NCBI GenBank assembly: GCA_902490585.1
Contig: CABUEI010000050.1
Coordinates: 1-13,721, forward strand
Length of the DNA: 13,721 nt
From: an uncultured Oscillospiraceae bacterium
Lineage (GTDB): Bacteria > Bacillota > Clostridia > Oscillospirales > Ruminococcaceae
Reading direction: 5' to 3'
Program-made: the position numbers and the translations under genes
The notes under the pieces: model-generated
What the model saw: only the letters and a program-made list of their open reading frames with translations
What the model was told of the DNA's origin: nothing
Databases searched by the model: none
Shown: piece by piece, positions 6,680-12,131 of the stretch
Layout of the letters: each line of letters starts with the position of its first letter
Numbering within the stretch: the first letter of the stretch is position 1

Positions 6680-7651
6680 TTATTCTTCCTCCGGGTATTT
6701 CATGCCGTGTTCCTGTCTGAACTTTGTCATAATCTCCATGACATCGGCGGTATAGTCTAAGTGCATTACGCTTCTGTCGCCATCTATCGCATTTTCCATA
6801 TCGGTTATTTCATAGTAAAGCGCATCGGAGTTTTCGCCTGCTTTTATAAGCTCTGTTCTGCCGTCGGTGTAGGTTATTTTTGCTTCCCATGCTCTCGGAT
6901 ATTCCATGATCTCGATATAGCCGTTTTCGCATGAAATCATCGCACGCTTTGGCTGTTTTGAATGAAGTGACAACATAACAGTTGCCATCTGTCCCTCGTT
7001 ATTAGAAATCAAAAGACTCGCCTGTTCATCAACTCCCGTGGGTGCGGCTTTTACCTGTGACAATATATTCACTGGCTTTGAATCAAAGAACCAACGTATA
7101 ACCGACAGGGCATAAACGCCGATATCAAGCATTGCACCGCCTGCAAGGTTTCTGTTGAAAAACCTGTTATTCATATCGTACTCTTTGAAACTGCCGAAGT
7201 TCATAGTGATAAGATTAACCTTGCCGAGTGTACCGCCTTTCAGAATTTCATTCAGCTTTTTATATATCGGCATGTGGTAAACCGTCATTGCTTCACCTAT
7301 TACAACGTTATTCTCATCTGCAAGTGCTATAAGTTCACCCAGTTCGTCACTGTTCAGTGTTATCGACTTTTCAACAAGGATATGCTTTTTGTTTAAAATT
7401 GCTTTCTTCATAAAGCCGTAATGCGTGTTATGAGGAGTAGTAATGTAAATTATATCAACATCGGGGTCTGTGAACATTTCGTCATAGTTATCATAAACCT
7501 TGCCGATATTGTATTTTTCGGCAAAAGCCACAGCCTTGTCATGCATCCTGTTACCTACGGCAAACAGATTTCTTACGTTTTTCTGCATAGCGGCGGCTGT
7601 TTCGTTTGCGATAACACCCGTGCCGAGTACTGCCCGGTTGTAGTTTTTCAT
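6680..7651 (-). CDS. Gfo/Idh/MocA family NAD(P)-dependent oxidoreductase
   Basis: This 323-residue protein is a nicotinamide-dependent dehydrogenase that likely acts on a sugar, inositol or related compound. The Rossmann motif A-V-L-G-T-G-V-I-A is at residues 7-15. The family's E-K-P motif is present as E94-K95-S96 (L-V-E-K-S-I-T), keeping the catalytic Lys but with Ser for Pro. The second domain has N-L-A-G-G-A-M-L-D-I-G-V-Y-A-L; Tyr stands where many relatives have His, as in the dihydrodiol-dehydrogenase-like branch. Length is typical. AAAGGAAC precedes the ATG at 7649-7651. Only 36 bases separate the start from the rubrerythrin terminator, and I see no strong promoter there, so read-through may supply some expression. 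Substrate unknown. Confidence 0.92.
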   Translation of the reverse strand: MKNYNRAVLGTGVIANETAAAMQKNVRNLFAVGNRMHDKAVAFAEKYNIGKVYDNYDEMFTDPDVDIIYITTPHNTHYGFMKKAILNKKHILVEKSITLNSDELGELIALADENNVVIGEAMTVYHMPIYKKLNEILKGGTLGKVNLITMNFGSFKEYDMNNRFFNRNLAGGAMLDIGVYALSVIRWFFDSKPVNILSQVKAAPTGVDEQASLLISNNEGQMATVMLSLHSKQPKRAMISCENGYIEIMEYPRAWEAKITYTDGRTELIKAGENSDALYYEITDMENAIDGDRSVMHLDYTADVMEIMTKFRQEHGMKYPEEE

Positions 7652-7677
7652 AATGTGTTCCTTTTAGATATAGCGGT

Positions 7678-7725
7678 TGAAAACAAAACTTCCGCTGACG
7701 GTTATGATCAGCCGTAAGCAGAAGT
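7678..7725 (-). terminator. Intrinsic terminator after rubrerythrin
   Basis: On the minus strand a 14-bp stem (7725-7712 with 7701-7688), with one mismatch and one G-U pair, closes a 10-base loop and is followed by TTTTGTTTTC. It lies about 30 bases after the rubrerythrin stop and just before the Gfo/Idh start. Confidence 0.85.
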
Positions 7726-7754
7726 CGGTTTTATGAATTTATTCCGTCGTCAGA

Positions 7755-8297
7755 TCAATAGTTTTCTGCGTGTACTTCAAAGTAGCTCTGCGGATGATTA
7801 CAAACGGGGCATACATCGGGAGCCTTTGTGCCTACTACGATATGACCGCAGTTGCGGCACTCCCACACCTTGACCTCACTCTTTTCAAATACCTGTGCGG
7901 TTTCTATGTTCTTTAACAGTGCACGGTATCTTTCCTCGTGGTGCTTTTCAATCTCGCCTACGGCTCTGAACTTAGCGGCAAGCTCAGGGAAGCCCTCTTC
8001 CTCTGCTGTCTTGGCAAAGTTTTCGTACATATCTGTCCATTCGTAGTTTTCGCCGTCTGCGGCAGCCTCAAGGTTTGTCTTTGTATCGCCTATTCCTGCA
8101 AGCTCCTTGAACCACATCTTAGCGTGTTCCTTTTCGTTATCCGCAGTTTTCAGGAAAAGGGCGGACATCTGCTCATAGCCCTCTTTTTTCGCTACGGATG
8201 CAAAATATGTATACTTGTTTCTTGCCTGAGATTCTCCGGCAAACGCTTCCTGAAGATTCTTTTCGGTCTGTGTGCCTGCATACTTGTTTTTAGCCAT
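7755..8297 (-). CDS. rbr: Rubrerythrin
   Basis: Rubrerythrin is a cytoplasmic non-haem di-iron protein that reduces hydrogen peroxide in anaerobes, using electrons from rubredoxin or NADH-linked carriers. The 180-residue sequence has both parts. The four-helix di-iron domain (about 1-140) has ligands in F-A-G-E-S-Q-A-R (Glu22), D-N-E-K-E-H (Glu55, His58), the E-E-E-G-F-P-E-L region near 99-106 and E-I-E-K-H-H (115-120). The C-terminal rubredoxin-like iron site is C147-x2-C150 and C163-x2-C166, with W-E-C-R-N-C-G-H. Length and order are standard. AGGAGG before the ATG at 8295-8297 is very strong, and the promoter matches consensus exactly, so high expression is expected. It is a single-gene unit. 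An oxidative-stress regulator such as PerR is usual in relatives, but I could not identify a convincing PerR box. Confidence 0.96.
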   Translation of the reverse strand: MAKNKYAGTQTEKNLQEAFAGESQARNKYTYFASVAKKEGYEQMSALFLKTADNEKEHAKMWFKELAGIGDTKTNLEAAADGENYEWTDMYENFAKTAEEEGFPELAAKFRAVGEIEKHHEERYRALLKNIETAQVFEKSEVKVWECRNCGHIVVGTKAPDVCPVCNHPQSYFEVHAENY

Positions 8298-8357
8298 TGT
8301 TTTATCCTCCTGTGTTACGGCAGTGCTTACAGCAAAAATGTGCCGTTTATTAACTTA

Positions 8358-8386
8358 ATTATAGTACCCTGAGTGGAAATTGTCAA
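8358..8386 (-). promoter_or_regulatory. Consensus sigma-A promoter for rubrerythrin
   Basis: On the minus strand: TTGACA (8386-8381), 17-base spacer, TATAAT (8363-8358), start near 8351. A 6-bp inverted repeat (ACGGCA at 8346-8341 with TGCCGT at 8322-8317) begins about 5 bases into the transcript and could form a weak 5' hairpin. Confidence 0.9.
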
Positions 8387-8410
8387 TAAGATTATATGAA
8401 AATAAGGTGA

Positions 8411-8454
8411 AATAAAACCGCCGCAGAAAACGGCATTTGCTGTATCTGCGGCGG
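8411..8454 (-). terminator. Intrinsic terminator after the dehydrogenase gene
   Basis: A perfect 10-bp GC-rich stem (CCGCCGCAGA / TCTGCGGCGG, 8418-8427 with 8445-8454) with a 17-base loop is followed on the minus strand by TTTTATTT. It lies 24 bases after the stop of the dehydrogenase frame and upstream of the rubrerythrin promoter. Confidence 0.88.
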
Positions 8455-8478
8455 CAGTTTTATAGAGAGTGAAAACGG

Positions 8479-9279
8479 TTAAGGTCTTTGACCCATACCA
8501 CCCTCAAGGGTGATTGTTTCGCCGTTCATGTACTTGAAGTCGGGAGATGCGATCTGTACGCATACTCTGCCTATTTCTGTTTCAACATTGCCGTAGTGGC
8601 CTGCCGGCGGCATTTTTACATTGGCGGCAAAAGCCTCGGGATAAGCATTCTTGAAGTTCTCAAGCTGACTTGTCCATGCGAGAGGGCAGACAACATTCGT
8701 GTTGATTCCGTCCTTTGCCCATTCTGTAGCGGCTACACGGGAAAGACCTCTTATGCCTTCCTTAGCGGCGGCATAGGCACACTGACCGTAATTTCCGAAC
8801 AGACCTGCGCCAGATGCAAAGTTTATGATACTGCCCTGTGTTTCCTTGAGGTAAGGGTAGCAGGCTTTCATATAATAGAATGCCGCATACAGACCGGAGT
8901 AGATAGCAAGGTCAAACTGCTGTGTTGTGTGATCCTGTATAGTTACGCCCGAAGCCGATGCCTGAGCGTTGTTTATAAGTACGTCGATACGTCCGAATTC
9001 TTTTACAGCGGCATCAAAAACCGACTTTGCAACAGCCTCGTTGTCTGCACCCGATTCAATGTTTGCGGGGACAGCAAGAACTTTGATTCCCTACAGCTTT
9101 TCAAGCTCTTCCTTAGCCTTGTCAAGCTTTCCCTTGTTTCGTCCCGTGATGACTAGATTAGCGCCCTATTTTGCATAAGCAGTAGCAATACCGTAACCTA
9201 TCGAGCCACAGCTGCCGTCCGATAAAGCCGCATATCCGCCGCCTGTAATAATAGCCGTTTTTCCTGTTAAGTAACCCAT
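8479..9279 (-). pseudogene. Short-chain dehydrogenase/reductase frame with two in-frame TAG codons
   Basis: Read from the ATG at 9277-9279 (AAAGGAG upstream), one frame runs 266 codons to a TAA at 8479-8481, the length of a classical SDR. It begins M-G-Y-L-T-G-K-T-A-I-I-T-G-G and has a widened cofactor loop ending G-S-C-G-S-I-G-Y-G-I-A-T. Later come I-N-N-A-Q-A-S-A-S-G, the catalytic Ser in I-N-F-A-S-G-A-G, the Y-A-A-A-K active-site pair and the tail T-L-E-G-G-M-G-Q-R-P. Two TAG codons interrupt it: codon 38 (9166-9168) in A-Y-A-K-TAG-G-A-N-L-V, where relatives have Glu, and codon 63 (9091-9093) in E-K-L-TAG-G-I-K-V-L, probably Tyr in relatives. Each is one base from the expected codon, and no frameshift or deletion is seen. 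Promoter, RBS, operators and terminator all look intact. Recent pseudogene is the simplest reading; amber readthrough or base-call errors are alternatives. Only the piece from 8871 down is open without a TAG. Confidence 0.88.
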
Positions 9280-9308
9280 TGATATTTTCTCCTTTGCATT
9301 AAGATAAG

Positions 9309-9324
9309 CATTACTTCTGTAATG
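9309..9324. promoter_or_regulatory. Palindromic operator candidate 1 (TTAC-N4-GTAA)
   Basis: CATTAC (9309-9314) and GTAATG (9319-9324) form a perfect 6-bp inverted repeat with a 4-base gap. It lies just downstream of the predicted start (about 9329) of the dehydrogenase transcript, a classic repressor position. The core TTAC-N4-GTAA recurs at 9403-9414. Confidence 0.6.
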
Positions 9325-9335
9325 TACTAAAGAAA

Positions 9336-9363
9336 ATCATAACACTTTTTTGGAGAAAATCAA
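9336..9363 (-). promoter_or_regulatory. Promoter of the dehydrogenase gene
   Basis: On the minus strand: -35 TTGATT (9363-9358), 16-base spacer, -10 TATGAT (9341-9336), start near 9329, about 50 bases before the ATG at 9279. It lies between two related palindromes (9309-9324 and 9402-9415). Confidence 0.62.
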
Positions 9364-9401
9364 TACTTTCTTTTATTGATTTTGATAATTTTTAGAGGAA
9401 T

Positions 9402-9415
9402 GTTACATAAGTAAC
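9402..9415. promoter_or_regulatory. Palindromic operator candidate 2 (TTAC-N4-GTAA)
   Basis: GTTAC (9402-9406) and GTAAC (9411-9415) form a perfect inverted repeat with the same 4-base gap and the same core as the palindrome at 9309-9324. The centres are 92 bp apart, with the dehydrogenase promoter between them, which would allow cooperative or looped binding of one regulator. Confidence 0.55.
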
Positions 9416-9424
9416 GGGCTCTGA

Positions 9425-9462
9425 ATGAAACAAGCTCTCCGCTGAAGTTTAGCAGAGAGCTT
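9425..9462 (-). terminator. Hairpin terminator after the TRAM methyltransferase gene
   Basis: On the minus strand AAGCTCTCTGC (9462-9452) pairs with GCGGAGAGCTT (9442-9432), an 11-bp stem with one G-U pair and a 9-base loop, followed by GTTTCATT. The short U-tract makes it a moderate terminator, placed about 30 bases after the stop at 9493. Confidence 0.75.
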
Positions 9463-9492
9463 GCAAAATAAATACATTTTCTGTATCATGCT

Positions 9493-10851
9493 TTATGAAA
9501 GCGAAGAGGTTTTGGTGAGGAGGACAACGCATTCAACGTGGTTTGTGCCACTGAACATATCGACGGCGACGCACTTGTCGGTGGAGTAGCCGAGGGTGGC
9601 AAACCAGGCGCAGTCACGGGCGGCGGTGGCGGCGTTGCAGGAAACCATGACGATTCGGGGGGCAGAGAAGGCGGCAATCTGCTCGCAGGCATCCTTGCCG
9701 CAACCTTTGCGTGGAGGATCGACCATTATAACGTCGGGGCGGAGGTTACGTGAATGCAGTATCCGTGCGGCTTCGGCGGCATCGGCACAGATGAATTCGC
9801 AGTTATCTATGCCGTTTGCGAGGGCGTTCTGCTTTGCGTTTTCGATAGCTTCGGGGACGATTTCGACACCGATCACTTTCTTTGCCTTGTCTGCCATGGA
9901 AAGCCCGATCGTGCCGGCACCGCAATATAAGTCCAGCACAATCCTGCACATCGGATCGGCAAAATCACGGGCGGCGGCGTAAAGAAGTTCCGCCGATGCC
10001 GTATTTACCTGGTAAAACGCCTTTGGAGCAATATTGACGGTAACGCCGCACATTGTGTCACTTATATCACTTTTTGCTGTTAATTGCACTTCTTTTGCAC
10101 CTAAAATAACATTGGTGTCCTTATCGTTGATATTTATTACAGAACTTACTATTTCAGGATATTTTTCAATAAGTCTGTCAGAGAGAATTTTCAGCTGCGG
10201 TACGTTTTTCGATACTACTATGCAAAGACAGATTTCTCCGCTACGATAGCCTTTTCTCAGATATAAATGACGGAGTATACCTTTGCGGGTGGCTTCGTCA
10301 TAAGCGGATAATTTCAGCTCGGTGGCAAATTTTAATAAGTCGGCGGTTATTTCCGAGAAAATGTCGGGCTGTAAAAGGCACTTTTCACACGGAACTATTC
10401 TGTGGGAGTGGAAAGCATAAAATCCTGCAATAAGATTTCCGTCCTTGTCGGTGCCTATCGGCATCTGTAGCTTGTTGCGGTAGCCGTTAACATTCTTGTT
10501 CGGTATTATCGGGAGAAATTCCGGAGACAGTCCGCCGATACGGGTGAAAGCGTCCTTTACAAATTGCTCCTTGGCTCTGAGTTGTGCTTCATAGCTTATG
10601 TGGCGAAGAGAACAACCGCCGCATTTGGTGTAAACGGGGCAGTCGGGGGTTACTCTGTCGGGAGAGGGAGTGATAATCTTCTCAATCTTGCCGTAGCAGT
10701 AGGTTTTATTCACTTTCAGTATCTTCACTTCAAGCTTGTCCCCTATAGCAGAAAACGGCACGAATATAACCATGCCGTCCTTCTTGCCTATACCGGAACA
10801 TTCACTTGAAAGAGCTGTTATCTCAATTTCAATGATGTCGTTCTTTTTCAT
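9493..10851 (-). CDS. 23S rRNA (uracil-5-)-methyltransferase, RumA/RlmD type with TRAM domain
   Basis: This 452-residue SAM-dependent enzyme likely makes 5-methyluridine in 23S rRNA. An N-terminal TRAM RNA-binding domain (about 1-60) is followed by iron-sulfur cysteines C71, C77, C80 and C158. Further on are I-A-P-K-A-F-Y-Q-V-N (274-283), the SAM loop L-D-L-Y-C-G-A-G-T-I-G (306-316) and V-D-P-P-R-K-G (377-383). The catalytic Cys is in V-S-C-N (C405) and the general base in H-V-E (E440). Small departures from the family are Ala for Pro after S-C-N and Ser for Pro in D-M-F-S-G-T. The ATG (10849-10851) overlaps the prfB stop by one base (TAATG), so translation is coupled and it belongs to the prfB operon. 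The last 80 or so codons use far more C- and G-ending codons than the rest. It is a paralog of the TRAM-less protein at 2113-3264. Confidence 0.94.
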   Translation of the reverse strand: MKKNDIIEIEITALSSECSGIGKKDGMVIFVPFSAIGDKLEVKILKVNKTYCYGKIEKIITPSPDRVTPDCPVYTKCGGCSLRHISYEAQLRAKEQFVKDAFTRIGGLSPEFLPIIPNKNVNGYRNKLQMPIGTDKDGNLIAGFYAFHSHRIVPCEKCLLQPDIFSEITADLLKFATELKLSAYDEATRKGILRHLYLRKGYRSGEICLCIVVSKNVPQLKILSDRLIEKYPEIVSSVININDKDTNVILGAKEVQLTAKSDISDTMCGVTVNIAPKAFYQVNTASAELLYAAARDFADPMCRIVLDLYCGAGTIGLSMADKAKKVIGVEIVPEAIENAKQNALANGIDNCEFICADAAEAARILHSRNLRPDVIMVDPPRKGCGKDACEQIAAFSAPRIVMVSCNAATAARDCAWFATLGYSTDKCVAVDMFSGTNHVECVVLLTKTSSLS

Positions 10852-11963
10852 TATATCTGTCCTAAGCTGAGTGCCTTTAAATAAGCGTTGATAAAGCCGT
10901 CGAGGTCGCCGTCCATAACTGCGCCGATGTTACCCATTTCAAAGCCTGTGCGGTGATCCTTTACCATTGTATAGGGCATGAATACATAGGAGCGTATCTG
11001 TGCACCCCATGCGATCTGGAGCTGTTCGCCCTTGATGTCGGAGATCTTGTCAAGGTGTTCTCTTTCCTTGATCTCAAGCAGTTTTGACTTTAACATACGC
11101 ATTGCGTATTCTCTGTTCTGGTGCTGTGAACGTTCTGTCTGGCAGGCACACACGATACCTGTAGGGATATGTGTGATACGGACTGCGGAAGAGGTCTTGT
11201 TGACTTTCTGACCGCCTGCACCGCTGGCACGGTAAACATCCATCTTGATCTCATCTTCGCTTATCTCGATGTCGATATCCTCGTTGATTTCGGGCATTAC
11301 TTCAACGGAAGCAAAGCTCGTGTGGCGGCGTCCGGAGCTGTCAAAGGGAGATACACGGACAAGTCTGTGTACGCCGTTCTCACTCTTTAAATAACCGTAG
11401 GCGTTTCTGCCCTCTACCAGTATGCTGGCACTCTTTATACCTGCTTCTTCACCGTCAAGGTAATCAAGTACGGTTACTTTCATGCCGTGCTGTTCTGCCC
11501 AGTGGTTGTACATACGGTACAGCATTTCAACCCAGTCCTGAGCCTCTGTTCCGCCTGCACCTGCGTGGAATGTGAGAATTGCGTTGTTATGGTCGAATTC
11601 GCCTGACAGGAGTGTAGCGAGCTTCTGCGATTCAAGCTCTGTTCTGAAATGCTTTGCAAGCTCCTGGATCTCGGGAAGCATAGATTCGTCATCCTCTTCC
11701 TGAGCAAGCTCGAGCATTGTCATTACATCGTCATAGCTTTCACGGAGCTTTTCATAGCTCTGTACTATATTCTTATCTTCGCCTATCTTCTGCGATATCT
11801 TCTGAGAGTTTTCTACATCGTTCCAGAAGTCAGGCTGTGCACTCTGTTCTTCAAGCTTAGTTATTTCTGCTTTGAGATTATCAAGGTCAAGTGCGCCTGC
11901 GAGTTCTTTAAGCTCAGGCTCATAGCCCTCGAACTCAACTTTGAGTTCATCATATTCTAACAT
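10851..11963 (-). CDS. prfB: Peptide chain release factor 2
   Basis: RF2 recognises UAA and UGA in the ribosomal A site and triggers release of the finished protein. The 370-residue protein has the stop-reading tripeptide S-P-F at 205-207, which separates RF2 from RF1 (P-x-T), and the catalytic G-G-Q at 250-252 in S-G-A-G-G-Q-K-V-N-K-T. Unlike many bacterial prfB genes, there is no in-frame UGA at codon 26 needing +1 frameshifting. Codons 25-26 read CTT GAC, exactly what the usual CTT TGA C becomes after loss of one T, so the frame is continuous. AAAGGAA precedes the ATG at 11961-11963, and a good promoter lies at 12000-12028. The TRAM methyltransferase follows with a one-base overlap. Confidence 0.97.
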   Translation of the reverse strand: MLEYDELKVEFEGYEPELKELAGALDLDNLKAEITKLEEQSAQPDFWNDVENSQKISQKIGEDKNIVQSYEKLRESYDDVMTMLELAQEEDDESMLPEIQELAKHFRTELESQKLATLLSGEFDHNNAILTFHAGAGGTEAQDWVEMLYRMYNHWAEQHGMKVTVLDYLDGEEAGIKSASILVEGRNAYGYLKSENGVHRLVRVSPFDSSGRRHTSFASVEVMPEINEDIDIEISEDEIKMDVYRASGAGGQKVNKTSSAVRITHIPTGIVCACQTERSQHQNREYAMRMLKSKLLEIKEREHLDKISDIKGEQLQIAWGAQIRSYVFMPYTMVKDHRTGFEMGNIGAVMDGDLDGFINAYLKALSLGQI

Positions 11964-11999
11964 AGGTTATCGTTCCTTTCGATTTTGCAATACCATTTT

Positions 12000-12028
12000 A
12001 TTATATACCAAAAAAATTTTTTTGTAAA
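12000..12028 (-). promoter_or_regulatory. Promoter of the prfB operon with A7T7 spacer
   Basis: On the minus strand: -35 TTTACA (12028-12023), 17-base spacer, -10 TATAAT (12005-12000), start near 11993. The spacer is mostly an A7T7 run (12010-12023), which is stiff or bent DNA. It stands 3 bases from the -35 of the divergent glycosidase promoter. Confidence 0.8.
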
Positions 12029-12031
12029 GCC

Positions 12032-12046
12032 TTGAAATCGTTTTCA
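12032..12046 (+). promoter_or_regulatory. cre-like operator (CcpA/LacI type)
   Basis: TTGAAATCGTTTTCA fits the published Firmicute cre consensus WTGNAANCGNWNNCA at every defined position and overlaps the -35 hexamer. Binding by CcpA or another LacI-family protein would block the promoter, so the glycosidase is probably under carbon-source control. The actual regulator is not in the window. Confidence 0.68.
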
Positions 12047-12060
12047 TTTTATGATATACT
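12032..12060 (+). promoter_or_regulatory. Promoter of the glycosidase gene
   Basis: TTGAAA (12032-12037), a 17-base spacer and TATACT (12055-12060) form a good sigma-A promoter with a start near 12067. This places the upstream in-frame start codon near 12051 inside the promoter and so argues for translation from 12132. Confidence 0.82.
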
Positions 12061-12071
12061 CAAATTATTCG

Positions 12072-12091
12072 GTGAAAACATGGGTTTTCAC
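12072..12091 (+). promoter_or_regulatory. Perfect 8-bp palindrome at the start of the glycosidase leader
   Basis: GTGAAAAC (12072-12079) and GTTTTCAC (12084-12091) are separated by ATGG. It begins about 5 bases after the predicted transcription start. It could be a second operator with the same TGAAAAC half-site type as the cre-like box, or an RNA hairpin that stabilises the 5' end of the message. Confidence 0.65.
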
Positions 12092-12131
12092 GATTTCTGA
12101 TAAGAAAAAGTTGTGTAAGGAGTTTATTAAC

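Noticed and set aside
8345..8365. PerR-like box at the rubrerythrin promoter
   Set aside because: The AT-rich segment near the -10 is only partly symmetric and does not fit the TTATAAT-N-ATTATAA pattern well enough to claim.
8479..8871. Treating the 130-codon piece of the dehydrogenase as a separate gene
   Set aside because: It lacks an RBS and is in frame with a longer, conserved SDR sequence starting at 9279; only two TAG codons separate them.
8488..9156. 222-codon plus-strand open frame opposite the dehydrogenase
   Set aside because: It is the mirror of conserved SDR coding sequence on the minus strand, has no RBS and resembles no known protein.
9486..9692. Proline-rich 68-codon frame on the minus strand
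   Set aside because: It is an off-frame reading of the GC-rich 3' end of the TRAM methyltransferase.
12051..12131. N-terminal extension of the glycosidase from an in-frame start near 12051
   Set aside because: That start lies inside the predicted -10 region and would not be transcribed; a strong RBS precedes the ATG at 12132.
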